Positions 44,855 through 53,086 of a stretch of 64,000 nt of DNA are shown one piece after another. The stretch comes from Pelagivirga sediminicola. Lineage in GTDB: Bacteria; Pseudomonadota; Alphaproteobacteria; Rhodobacterales; Rhodobacteraceae. The number at the start of each line of letters is the position of its first letter. Positions within the stretch are counted from its first letter, which is position 1. Location of the stretch: positions 186,001 to 250,000 of the forward strand of contig NZ_QCYH01000004.1 of the NCBI RefSeq assembly GCF_003072125.1, in the 5' to 3' direction. The translations under genes and the position numbers were made by a program. The notes below the pieces were generated by a model. That model ran no database searches and was not told the DNA's origin. It worked only from the letters and a program-made list of their open reading frames with translations.

Positions 44855-45877
44855 ATGGGCTACAGGGTCGCCGTCGTCGGTGCCACGGGCAACGTGGGCC
44901 GCGAAATGCTGAACATTCTGGCCGAGCGCCAGTTTCCCGCCGATGAGGTTGTCGCGCTGGCCAGCCGCCGGTCGCTGGGCAGCGAGGTCAGCTATGGTGA
45001 CAAGACGCTGACAACCAAGGATCTGGACGCGTTCGATTTCACCGGCTGGGACATCGCCCTGTTTGCCATCGGCTCGGACGCGACCAAGATCTATGCGCCC
45101 AAGGCCGCCAAGGCCGGCTGCATCGTGATCGATAACTCCTCGCTCTACCGCTATGACGCGGACGTGCCGCTGGTCGTGCCCGAGGTGAACCCCGAAGCGG
45201 TTGAAATGGTGCACAAAAAGAACATTATCGCCAATCCAAACTGCTCGACCGCGCAGATGGTTGTCGCGCTGAAGCCCCTGCATGACCGCGCCCGCATCAA
45301 GCGCGTCGTCGTCAGCACCTATCAGTCCGTTTCGGGCGCCGGCAAGGAAGGCATAGACGAGTTGTGGGATCAGACCAAGTCGATCTACAATCCCACCGAC
45401 GACAAGCCGGCCAAGAAATTTACCAAGCAGATCGCCTTCAACGTGATCCCGCATATCGACGTCTTCATGGACAGCGGCGACACCAAGGAAGAGTGGAAGA
45501 TGGTCGCCGAGACCAAGAAGATCATGGATTCCTCGATCAAGGTCACGGCCACCTGCGTGCGCGTTCCGGTCTTTGTCGGCCATTCCGAGGCGATCAACAT
45601 CGAGTTCGAGGAATTCCTCGACGAGGACGAGGCCCGCGATATCCTGCGCGAGGCGCCCGGCCTCATGGTGATCGACAAGCGGCAGGATGGCGGCTACGTC
45701 ACGCCCATCGAATGTGTCGGCGATTTCGCCACCTTCATCAGCCGCATCCGTCAGGACACCACCGTGGAAAACGGCATCAACCTGTGGTGCGTGTCCGACA
45801 ACCTGCGCAAGGGCGCGGCGCTGAATGCGGTGCAGATCGCCGAAACGCTGGGCCAGCGCGTGCTGAAAAAGGGCTGA
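44855..45877 (+). CDS. asd: Aspartate-semialdehyde dehydrogenase
   Basis: Converts aspartyl phosphate to aspartate semialdehyde for lysine, threonine, methionine and diaminopimelate. It is 340 residues. The NADP loop is VAVVGATGNVGREML, the active-site Cys130 is in NPNCSTAQM, and YQSVSGAGKEGIDEL and TCVRVPVFVGHSEAI follow. CAGGAG lies before the start. No other pathway gene is adjacent. Confidence 0.97.
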   Translation: MGYRVAVVGATGNVGREMLNILAERQFPADEVVALASRRSLGSEVSYGDKTLTTKDLDAFDFTGWDIALFAIGSDATKIYAPKAAKAGCIVIDNSSLYRYDADVPLVVPEVNPEAVEMVHKKNIIANPNCSTAQMVVALKPLHDRARIKRVVVSTYQSVSGAGKEGIDELWDQTKSIYNPTDDKPAKKFTKQIAFNVIPHIDVFMDSGDTKEEWKMVAETKKIMDSSIKVTATCVRVPVFVGHSEAINIEFEEFLDEDEARDILREAPGLMVIDKRQDGGYVTPIECVGDFATFISRIRQDTTVENGINLWCVSDNLRKGAALNAVQIAETLGQRVLKKG

Positions 45878-46015
45878 GCGCGCCCCGCCCATCATCCGGC
45901 GCACTCATGGGTGCGCCGGATGATTTCGCGCAAATCCGCGCATGGCGCCGCCATTCTTCTTGCAATCCGGTCCGGCGCGCCAAATGTTGGGCCGTGCATC
46001 GCCGGAGGATCTGAA

Positions 46016-47641
46016 ATGCGCCCGCTACCCCTGCTGTTCGCCCTTGCCGTGCCCACCGCGCTTTGGGCCGAGGATATCCCGCTGACCAGCCGCGTGGCCG
46101 AGGTCACGCTCTATCCGCAGGGTGCCACGGTGCGCCGCGAGGTCGCCTTTACGGCGCCCGCCGGGCAGCATGATCTGATCCTGCTCGATCTGCCGCAGAA
46201 TACCGATCTCGGCTCGGTCCGCGTCAGTGTCAGCGGCGCGCAGATGGGCGGCGTCACCACCCGCCGCGATTTCGTGCCACCGCGCGGCGATCGGACGTCG
46301 GCCGCGGTCGAGGCCGCCGAGGCCGAGGTGGAGCGCCGCGAGGATGCCTTGCGCGCCGCGCGGGACGACATCGCGCGCATGCGCCTCGCGATTGACGCCG
46401 CCGATGCGCAGGTCGCCTTCCTGTCGCAGCTGGGGCAGGGCGAAGGGATCGCCGCGCAGGATGTCGCCAGCCTGCGCGATATGGCCCAGATGATCGGCGC
46501 CCAGACCCTCGCCGCGCGGCAGGCCGCCCATGATGCGAAGGCCAAAGCCGACGCCGCCGCGCGCGATCTGGAGGATCTGGAAAAGGCGCTGGAGGAGGCG
46601 CGCCGCGCATTGGCCGCGCTCGTGCCCGAAGCCGAGGACCGCGCGATGCTGGCCGTCTCGATCAGCACACAGGCGCAGACAGACGGCACCGCGTCCATCA
46701 CCTACCAGACCCATGACGCGGGCTGGTCGCCCGCCTACGACATGAGCCTGACGCGCGATACCGGCGCGCTGCGGATCGAGCGCGGCGCATACCTGCGCCA
46801 GAACACCGGCGAGAACTGGACCGATGTCGCGCTGACCCTGTCGACGGTCCGGCCCAGCGGACAGACGATGCCCAGCGATCTTGGCCCGCTTCTGCGCCGC
46901 ATCACCGATCCCGTCCCGGTGATGCGCAAGCAGGCCGAAGGCGCCTTGCAGCGCTCGCTGGGCGACATGATGATCGCCGAAGACGCCGCCGCCCCGGCGC
47001 CGATCATGGCCGAGGCCGAATTCGACGGGCTGGCGGTAACCTACAGCTACGCGCCGCCCGCTACCGTCGCTTCCGGCGCCGATGCGCTGCGCATCGCACT
47101 TGGCACGCTGGAGACGCAGGCCCGGATCGAGGCGCGCGCCGTCCCGCTCTATGACGAGACGGCATTCCTCATCGCTGAGCTGACCAATGACATGGACGAG
47201 CTGATCCTGCCCGGCCAGACGAACCTCTATCTGGATGAGACCTATGTCGGGCAGATCTACGGCGATCTGATCGCGGCGGGCGCCGAGGCGGAGCTGCCCT
47301 TCGGCCCCATCGAGGGGCTGCGCCTGACGCGCAAGGTGCCGGACCGCGAGGAGGGCGACCGCGGCCTGATCCGCAAGTCCAGCGATCTGACCGAAACCGC
47401 CGTGATCGAGATCGAGAACCTGACCGGCGAGGCATGGCCCCTGCGCGTGCTGGACCGCGTTCCCTACTCCGAACAGGAAGATCTGCAGATCCAATGGCAG
47501 GCCGATCCGCAACCTGCCGAAGTGGACGTGGACGGCGCCCGGGGCGTGCTGGCCTGGGATCTTCAGCTTGAGCCGGGCGCAAGCCAGACCATCACCCTCA
47601 GGCATGACATGCAGTGGCCCGAGGACAAGGTGCTGCAGTGA
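46016..47641 (+). CDS. DUF4139 (MuiA-like) secreted protein
   Basis: A 541-residue exported protein: signal peptide (PLLFALAVPTALWAED), an N-terminal DUF4140 domain (EVTLYPQGATVRREV), a coiled coil of about residues 80-210 rich in Ala/Glu/Arg, and a C-terminal DUF4139 beta domain (ITYQTHDAGWSPAYDM, RQNTGENWTDVALTLSTVRP). These proteins are called mucoidy inhibitor A-like, but the function is poorly known. GGAGG precedes the ATG. Palindromic repeats follow directly after its stop. Confidence 0.85.
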   Translation: MRPLPLLFALAVPTALWAEDIPLTSRVAEVTLYPQGATVRREVAFTAPAGQHDLILLDLPQNTDLGSVRVSVSGAQMGGVTTRRDFVPPRGDRTSAAVEAAEAEVERREDALRAARDDIARMRLAIDAADAQVAFLSQLGQGEGIAAQDVASLRDMAQMIGAQTLAARQAAHDAKAKADAAARDLEDLEKALEEARRALAALVPEAEDRAMLAVSISTQAQTDGTASITYQTHDAGWSPAYDMSLTRDTGALRIERGAYLRQNTGENWTDVALTLSTVRPSGQTMPSDLGPLLRRITDPVPVMRKQAEGALQRSLGDMMIAEDAAAPAPIMAEAEFDGLAVTYSYAPPATVASGADALRIALGTLETQARIEARAVPLYDETAFLIAELTNDMDELILPGQTNLYLDETYVGQIYGDLIAAGAEAELPFGPIEGLRLTRKVPDREEGDRGLIRKSSDLTETAVIEIENLTGEAWPLRVLDRVPYSEQEDLQIQWQADPQPAEVDVDGARGVLAWDLQLEPGASQTITLRHDMQWPEDKVLQ

Positions 47642-47657
47642 TGCGCCGCGCTTTAAA

Positions 47658-47699
47658 GCGTTTCGCGAAAAACCTGAACCACAGATTTTCGCGGAACGC
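47658..47699 (+). repeat. Palindromic intergenic repeat, GCGTTTCGC family, copy 2
   Basis: GCGTTTCGCGAAAA and TTTTCGCGGAACGC form a 14-bp stem with one mismatch around ACCTGAACCACAGA. It is almost the same as copy 1 at 2210 and begins 16 bases after the stop codon at 47641. Confidence 0.85.
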
Positions 47700-47721
47700 G
47701 CAAAACCTATCATCGTTGCGG

Positions 47722-47760
47722 GCGTTTCGCCTTTGATGTTTCAGGTTAAAGGCGAAACGC
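47722..47760 (-). repeat. Palindromic intergenic repeat, GCGTTTCGC family, copy 3
   Basis: GCGTTTCGCCTTT and AAAGGCGAAACGC form a perfect 13-bp stem. On the minus strand it reads GTTTCGCCTTTAACCTGA, an exact 18-base match to copy 4 at 58793. The two elements here lie tail to tail between muiA-like and recR genes. Confidence 0.88.
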
Positions 47761-47765
47761 TATAG

Positions 47766-47790
47766 CGCTTCATCTTGGCAAATATACTCA
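47766..47790 (-). repeat. Two-part intergenic motif, copy 4
   Basis: On the minus strand it is GAGTATATTTG followed by CCAAGATGAAGCG, the best match to the second half of the consensus. It lies 31 bases after the recR stop, reading in the same direction as recR. Confidence 0.7.
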
Positions 47791-47820
47791 ATTCCGGCGC
47801 TCTGCGCGGCGCGCGGCGGC

Positions 47821-48414
47821 TCAGATGTCGCGCCGCGCGCTCAGGGCCGCGCTGATCGTGCCGTCGTCGAGGTAATCCAGCTCGCCGCCGATGGGCACGC
47901 CCTGCGCGAGCGAGGTCAGGCGCACGCGCCCCTCGATCTGGTCGGCGATGTAATGCGCGGTGGTCTGCCCGTCGATCGTGGCGCCGAGCGCAAGGATCAC
48001 CTCGCTGATCTGCTCGCTGTCGATGCGCCCGACCAGCGCCGGGATGCGCAGCTGTTCGGGGCCGACCTGATCGAGCGCGCTGAGCGTGCCGCCCAGCACA
48101 TGGTAGCGGCCCTGAAACGCGCCGCCCCGCTCCATCGCCCACAGGTCGGCCACATCCTCGACCACGCAAAGCAGGCCATTGGCGCGTTTGGGCGCGGCGC
48201 AGATATCGCAGATCTCGGCCGTGCCGATATTGCCGCAAACCGTGCATTCGCGCGCGGTTGCCGCGACCCTTTGCATCATCTCGGCCAGCGGCGTGAGTTT
48301 CAACTCGCGCTTGGCGATAAGATGCAGCACCGCCCGCCGTGCCGAGCGCGGGCCGAGGCCCGGCAGCTTGGCCATCATCTGGATCAGCGTGTCGATGTCG
48401 CGGTTCGAGCTCAA
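47821..48414 (-). CDS. recR: Recombination protein RecR
   Basis: Zinc-finger and Toprim protein that works with RecO/RecF in gap repair. It is 197 residues. A helix-hairpin-helix ([17 protein letters not shown]), the Cys4 zinc finger ([16 protein letters not shown]), and the Toprim core ([28 protein letters not shown]) are present. It ends the dnaX-ebfC-recR group on the minus strand. Confidence 0.96.
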   Translation of the reverse strand: MSSNRDIDTLIQMMAKLPGLGPRSARRAVLHLIAKRELKLTPLAEMMQRVAATARECTVCGNIGTAEICDICAAPKRANGLLCVVEDVADLWAMERGGAFQGRYHVLGGTLSALDQVGPEQLRIPALVGRIDSEQISEVILALGATIDGQTTAHYIADQIEGRVRLTSLAQGVPIGGELDYLDDGTISAALSARRDI

Positions 48415-48453
48415 GCGGGATGTCCTGATTGCAGCGTTCGGGACGCCTTCGGC

Positions 48454-48480
48454 GAGAGTATTTCCGCCAAGATGAAGAAG
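48454..48480 (+). repeat. Two-part intergenic motif, copy 5
   Basis: GAGAGTATTTCCG followed by CCAAGATGAAGAAG. It is between recR and ebfC, on the strand opposite to both. Confidence 0.7.
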
Positions 48481-48491
48481 CGGCGCGCGCC

Positions 48492-48836
48492 TTAGAAGGG
48501 CAGCTTCATGTCCTTGGGCAGGCCCATGCCTTCGGTCAGCTTCGCCATCTCGTCCTGTGCGCGGTCGCTCGCCTTTCCTTGCGCGTCCTTGATCGCGGCG
48601 AGGATCAGGTCCTCGACGACTTCCTTGTCGTCGCCGGAAAAGATGCTGGGGTCGATATCGAGGCTTTTCAGCTCGCCCTTGCAGGTGGCGACAGCCTTGA
48701 CGAGGCCCGCGCCCGACTCGCCGGTGACGGTCAGCGTGTGCATTTCCTCCTGCAGCGCGGCCATCTTGGTCTGCATCTCCTGCGCGGCTTTCATCATTTT
48801 GGCCATGTCGCCCATCTGGCCCAGTCCCTTGAACAT
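48492..48836 (-). CDS. ebfC: Nucleoid-associated protein YbaB/EbfC
   Basis: Small DNA-binding dimer of 114 residues that shapes the nucleoid or tunes gene expression. [21 protein letters not shown] at the N-terminus (here [19 protein letters not shown]) and [20 protein letters not shown] match the family. Start ATG 48836 has GGAGAG upstream. It lies between dnaX and recR, a nearly universal bacterial order, although here a small membrane protein gene intervenes. Confidence 0.94.
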   Translation of the reverse strand: MFKGLGQMGDMAKMMKAAQEMQTKMAALQEEMHTLTVTGESGAGLVKAVATCKGELKSLDIDPSIFSGDDKEVVEDLILAAIKDAQGKASDRAQDEMAKLTEGMGLPKDMKLPF

Positions 48837-48923
48837 GTTGTCTCTCCGATCGCTGAAAGGTTTCATCCTAGATACGTGTGGCGGTCCGGCGGAACAAGGG
48901 GCGCGGCGCCGCGCCCTCTGCCA

Positions 48924-49310
48924 TCATCTCTTGCGCGTGGTGTAGAGGATCATCGCGCCGCAGAGCAACGCGACGGCCGCGATGAATATCGCGGGCGAGG
49001 CGGCGCAGCCCTCGCTGCGCGCCAGCGCGCGCAAACCGCCCGGGTCCGCGGCGGTGATGACCATGGTCAGGCCCGACCAGAGCACGCAGACCACCAGCGC
49101 GCCCCATGCGCTGCGCAGCAATGTGGCGGTAGCCGATGCTGCCAGCAAAAAGAGCGCGGCTGGCGTCGAGAAGAGCGCCGCCGCCTCGCCCCAGATGGTG
49201 ACCGGCACGCCGTCCCAGCCGGGGCGCACGGTGTCGCAGGTGCCGGCAAGCGCCGCGCCGGGGGGCAGGGCGGCGGTGGCGGCAATCAGTCCTCTTCGAA
49301 GGGGTCCCAT
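48924..49310 (-). CDS. Small membrane protein of unknown function
   Basis: A 128-residue protein with a signal-like N-terminus (GLIAATAALPPGAALAG) and three hydrophobic helices (TPAALFLLAASATATLL, ALVVCVLWSGLTMVITA, AIFIAAVALLCGAMILY). Two Cys occur (GTCDTV, SEGCAAS). It overlaps the end of dnaX by 25 bases, so it is read in the dnaX operon. No domain is recognised. Confidence 0.65.
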   Translation of the reverse strand: MGPLRRGLIAATAALPPGAALAGTCDTVRPGWDGVPVTIWGEAAALFSTPAALFLLAASATATLLRSAWGALVVCVLWSGLTMVITAADPGGLRALARSEGCAASPAIFIAAVALLCGAMILYTTRKR

Positions 49311-51052
49311 TCATCCTCGACTTCTGGCAGCGCCTCGATCGCCGCTTCGTTCGCGATCTGGCGGGCGGTGCGGATCTCGATGATCTCGGCGCCGGGGAAC
49401 GCGTCCATGACCGCCTGCACCAGCGGATGCTCGCGCGCCTCGGCCTTGAGCGCCAGGTCCTCGGCGTCGCGCACGCCTGCAATGGTCTGCGCGCCGCCCT
49501 CGTTGACCAGCGTGACCGCCCAGCGGTTGCCGGTCCAGCGCTGCAGGGCCGCGCCAAGCCGCTGGGCCAGATCGGCGGGGGCGTTCGGGGTGGGCACGAA
49601 CTCGATCCGGCCGGGCCGGTAGGCGGCCAGTTGCACGCAGGTCTCGATCTCGACCAGCAGCTTGACGTCGCGGTTGCTGCGCACCAGCTCGACCACGTGG
49701 TGAAAGGTGGGGTAGTGGGCCAGCGCCGCCTCGGCATCGGGCGCGAGCGCGAGGGTCTGGCCCGCGCCGCCGGACTGCGCGCGGGGCTGGTGGGCTGGCG
49801 CGGAATAGGCGCCTTGCCATGCCGTGCCCGCGCCGCCGCCGGACGGCGCCGAATGGTGGCTGCCGGGTGCGCTCGGGGCGGGTGCGGGCGTATTCTGCAG
49901 CTTGCGCAGCAGGTCCTCGGGGCTGGGCAGGTCGGCGACATGGGTCAGGCGGATGACGGCCATTTCGGCGGCCATCATCGCGTTGGGCGCGTCCGCCACC
50001 TCCTCCAGCGCCTTGAGCAGCATTTGCCACATGCGCGTGAGCACGCGCATCGGCAGCGCCTCGGCCATGGCCGATCCGCGCGCGCGCTCGTCCGGGCCGA
50101 TGGTGGGATCGTCCGCGGCCTCCGGCGTGATCTTGACGACCGAGGTCCAGTGGGTGATTTCGGCCAGATCGCGCAGCACCGCAAGCGGATCGGCGCCATC
50201 GGAATACTGCGCGCCCAGCTCGGTCAGCGCGCCCGCCGCGTCGCCCTTGAGGATCATGTCGAACAGGTCCAGCACGCGGCCCCGGTCCGCCAGTCCCAGC
50301 ATCGCGCGCACCTGATCGGCGCCGGTTTCCCCCGCCCCGTGGCTGATGGCCTGATCCAGCAGCGAGGTGGCATCGCGCGCCGACCCTTCGGAGGCGCGCA
50401 CGATGAGGGCAAGCGCATCATCGGTGATCTGCGCGCCCTCGGCATCCGCGATGCGGCGCAGCATGGACAGCATCACCTCGGGCTCGATCCGGCGCAGATC
50501 GAAGCGCTGGCAGCGGCTGAGCACCGTCACCGGCACCTTGCGGATCTCGGTCGTGGCGAAGATGAATTTCACATGCGCCGGCGGCTCTTCCAGCGTTTTC
50601 AGCAGCGCGTTGAAGGCCGAGGTGCTGAGCATGTGCACCTCGTCGATGATGTAGATCTTGTAGCGCGCCGAGGCGGCGCGATAGGCGACCGAATCGATGA
50701 TCTCGCGGATGTCGCCCACGCCCGTGCGGCTGGCCGCGTCCATTTCCAGCACGTCGACATGGCGCCCTTCCATGATGGCGGTGCAATGCTCGCACACGCC
50801 GCAGGGATCGGTCGTGGGGCCGCCATTGCCGTCCGGGCCGATGCAGTTCATGCCCTTGGCGATGATGCGCGCCGTCGTCGTCTTGCCGGTGCCGCGGATG
50901 CCGGTCATGATGAAGGCCTGCGCGATGCGGTCCGCCTTGAACGCGTTTTTCAGCGTGCGCACCATCGCGTCCTGCCCGACCAGATCGGCGAAGGTTTCGG
51001 GCCGGTACTTGCGGGCCAGAACGCGGTAGCCGGAAGGGGACGTGTCGGTCAT
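49286..51052 (-). CDS. dnaX: DNA polymerase III subunits gamma and tau
   Basis: Clamp-loader ATPase of 588 residues. The Walker A motif is GIRGTGKTT (residues 51-59), zinc cysteines are in DPCGVCEHC plus MNC, Walker B is IIDEVHML, and the sensor SRCQRFDLRR follows. The C-terminal part (about 380-588) is the tau-specific region, with a proline/alanine-rich linker (about 385-440). I saw no obvious slippery sequence that would make a short gamma form, but did not search systematically. ebfC and recR follow on the same strand. Confidence 0.97.
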   Translation of the reverse strand: MTDTSPSGYRVLARKYRPETFADLVGQDAMVRTLKNAFKADRIAQAFIMTGIRGTGKTTTARIIAKGMNCIGPDGNGGPTTDPCGVCEHCTAIMEGRHVDVLEMDAASRTGVGDIREIIDSVAYRAASARYKIYIIDEVHMLSTSAFNALLKTLEEPPAHVKFIFATTEIRKVPVTVLSRCQRFDLRRIEPEVMLSMLRRIADAEGAQITDDALALIVRASEGSARDATSLLDQAISHGAGETGADQVRAMLGLADRGRVLDLFDMILKGDAAGALTELGAQYSDGADPLAVLRDLAEITHWTSVVKITPEAADDPTIGPDERARGSAMAEALPMRVLTRMWQMLLKALEEVADAPNAMMAAEMAVIRLTHVADLPSPEDLLRKLQNTPAPAPSAPGSHHSAPSGGGAGTAWQGAYSAPAHQPRAQSGGAGQTLALAPDAEAALAHYPTFHHVVELVRSNRDVKLLVEIETCVQLAAYRPGRIEFVPTPNAPADLAQRLGAALQRWTGNRWAVTLVNEGGAQTIAGVRDAEDLALKAEAREHPLVQAVMDAFPGAEIIEIRTARQIANEAAIEALPEVEDEWDPFEED

Positions 51053-51130
51053 GTGGGGGCCCTTGGATGAATCGGGGGATCAGGGCGCCAAGGTAGTCAT
51101 GCCGCGCGCCCCCGTCCACCGCTTAGCCGG

Positions 51131-51493
51131 TCACAGCATCCACAGAACGGCGCCGGTGCCGAGGGTGGCCAGGGTCAGCAGCGCGGCGAGGCGGCGGAAA
51201 TTCTTGGATTGCAGCGCCTCGGCGTCACGGCAGGTCAGCCGCTCATGCGTCTTGTGGGCCTGGCCCGCGGCGGTCCAGTAGATCGCGATGGCGGCAAGCA
51301 GGAACAGGCTGGCCACCACCTTGGCCGCCCATGTCGGATCGAACGCGCCGAAGACGGCCTTGAGCGCGATCGCCACGCCCACGGAGCCAAGGCCGAGGCC
51401 CATCCACGAATTGAACGTGCGCTCATTCGCCATGATCGTGCGATCCTCGGCCCAGTCTGTGCGCTGTTCGGCTTTTTCGGTCTTGTCGCTCAT
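51131..51493 (-). CDS. DUF202 (YidH-type) membrane protein
   Basis: A 120-residue protein with three helices. The N-terminal DWAEDRTIMANERTFNSWM is the DUF202 signature. The ATG at 51493 begins MSDKTEKAEQ; the upstream frame has no support. Function is unknown for the family. It lies 78 bases upstream of dnaX. Confidence 0.85.
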   Translation of the reverse strand: MSDKTEKAEQRTDWAEDRTIMANERTFNSWMGLGLGSVGVAIALKAVFGAFDPTWAAKVVASLFLLAAIAIYWTAAGQAHKTHERLTCRDAEALQSKNFRRLAALLTLATLGTGAVLWML

Positions 51494-51602
51494 CACAGCA
51501 CGATACGCCGCGCCGGGCCGGATGGCGAGACGGGTTTTACTGGCGCGCCGGGCACTGTGGGATGTAGCATGGGCCGACACCTGCCCGATCGGAGCCCGAG
51601 AC

Positions 51603-52448
51603 ATGAGACTGAAAGGACTGCGCCGCAGCCGCAATATCGAGGATCGCCGCCGCAGCGGCGGCGCCGGACGGGGCGCGGGCATCGGCGGTGTCGGTGTGCT
51701 GGTGGTGCTGGCCATCGGCTATTTCGCGGGGATCGACGTGACGCCGCTGCTGCAAGGCATGCAAGACGGCGGGCCGGTCCAGTCCGCCCCGCGCGAGCTG
51801 AGCGCCGAGGAACAGCGCGCCGCCGATTTCAGCGCGCGCGTTCTGACCAGCACCGAGGAGGTCTGGACCGGGATCCTGCCGCAGCAGGCCGGCCTTGATT
51901 ACGTGCCGCCGGTTCTGGTGCTGTTTTCCGGCGTTACGCGCAGCCCTTGCGGCGGCGCATCGGGGGCGACGGGGCCGTTTTACTGCCCCGCCGATCGCAA
52001 GGCTTATCTGGACACCGAATTCTTCGCCACGCTGGCGCGCGATCTGGGCGCGCGCGGCGATTTCGCCGCCGCCTATGTCATCGCGCACGAGGTGGCCCAT
52101 CATGTGCAAAATCAGCTGGGCATCCTTGGCGAGGTGAACGCCGCCCGCCAGGGCGCGAGCGAGGCGGAGGCGAATGCGCTGACCGTGCGGCTGGAGTTGC
52201 AGGCCGATTGCCTGAGCGGCATCTGGGCGCGCGCGGTCGGCGAGCGGCTGGAGCCGGGCGATATTGAGGAGGCGCTGAACGCCGCCCGCCGGATCGGCGA
52301 TGACCACCTGCAGCGGCAGGCCGGACGCGTGCCGCAGCCGCACACCTTTACCCACGGCACGTCCGAGCAGCGCGCGCGCTGGTTCGCGCGCGGCTCGGAC
52401 AGCGGCCAGATGCGCGCCTGCGACACGTTCGCCGCAGGCAGCCTGTAG
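51603..52448 (+). CDS. Neutral zinc metallopeptidase, YpfJ family
   Basis: Membrane-anchored metallopeptidase of 281 residues. One helix (GVGVLVVLAIGYFAGI) is followed by a domain with the zinc motif HEVAHHVQ (His162, Glu163, His166) and a third ligand in LELQADCLSGIWA. The N-terminus MRLKGLRRSRNIEDRR and the pair CGGASGATGPFYCPADRK are typical of YpfJ. Substrate unknown. The small phosphatase gene follows 12 bases later. Confidence 0.92.
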   Translation: MRLKGLRRSRNIEDRRRSGGAGRGAGIGGVGVLVVLAIGYFAGIDVTPLLQGMQDGGPVQSAPRELSAEEQRAADFSARVLTSTEEVWTGILPQQAGLDYVPPVLVLFSGVTRSPCGGASGATGPFYCPADRKAYLDTEFFATLARDLGARGDFAAAYVIAHEVAHHVQNQLGILGEVNAARQGASEAEANALTVRLELQADCLSGIWARAVGERLEPGDIEEALNAARRIGDDHLQRQAGRVPQPHTFTHGTSEQRARWFARGSDSGQMRACDTFAAGSL

Positions 52449-52460
52449 GGTGGCGGGGGG

Positions 52461-52967
52461 ATGACCGGTTTCGTCATCCACGCGCTGCCGGTGCTGCGCG
52501 GCATCCTGGCCATCGCGCCCCTGCCGGGGTCGGGCGGCGATTACGCCGCCGATCTGGAACATCTCAAGGATTGGCGCCCGGCGATGGTGATCAGCATGAC
52601 GACGCCTGCGGAACTGGCGGGCGCGGGGGCGGCGAAGCTGGGGCATGATGTCATGCTTCTGGGCACCCGCTGGGTGCATGTGCCGACGCCCGATCACGGC
52701 GTGCCGGACCTTGAGGCCGCGCGCATTTGGGACCGGGCGGAGCCTGTGGCGCTCTCGGCGCTGCGCGGCGGGGGGCGTGTGCTGATCCATTGCGCGGGCG
52801 GCTGCGGCCGGTCCGGCATGGCCGCGCTGCGCCTGATGATCGCGGCCGAAGAGGCGCCCGATGACGCGCTGGAGCGGCTGCGCGCGCGGCGCCCCGGCGC
52901 GGTCGAGACATCGGCCCAGATGCGCTGGGCGCTCAAGGGGCAGGGCGGGGCAGGCGGCAAGGGCTAG
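52461..52967 (+). CDS. Protein-tyrosine phosphatase-like protein
   Basis: A 168-residue cytoplasmic phosphatase of the dual-specificity fold. The P-loop is HCAGGCGRSG (Cys111 and Arg117, CX5R). DHGVPDLEA upstream provides the probable general acid Asp. It is 12 bases downstream of the YpfJ gene, so both may be co-expressed. Its target, protein or small molecule, is unknown. Confidence 0.85.
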   Translation: MTGFVIHALPVLRGILAIAPLPGSGGDYAADLEHLKDWRPAMVISMTTPAELAGAGAAKLGHDVMLLGTRWVHVPTPDHGVPDLEAARIWDRAEPVALSALRGGGRVLIHCAGGCGRSGMAALRLMIAAEEAPDDALERLRARRPGAVETSAQMRWALKGQGGAGGKG

Positions 52968-53086
52968 ATGACCCCGTGATTGGCCGCGATGCGGCTTTGC
53001 CCTGCTCTGAAAAGGGTCTTTTCTTTTGCAAAAGGGCTGCTTAGGCTCCGATCCGAACTCAAGTTCACATAAAGGGAGAAGAAAAA

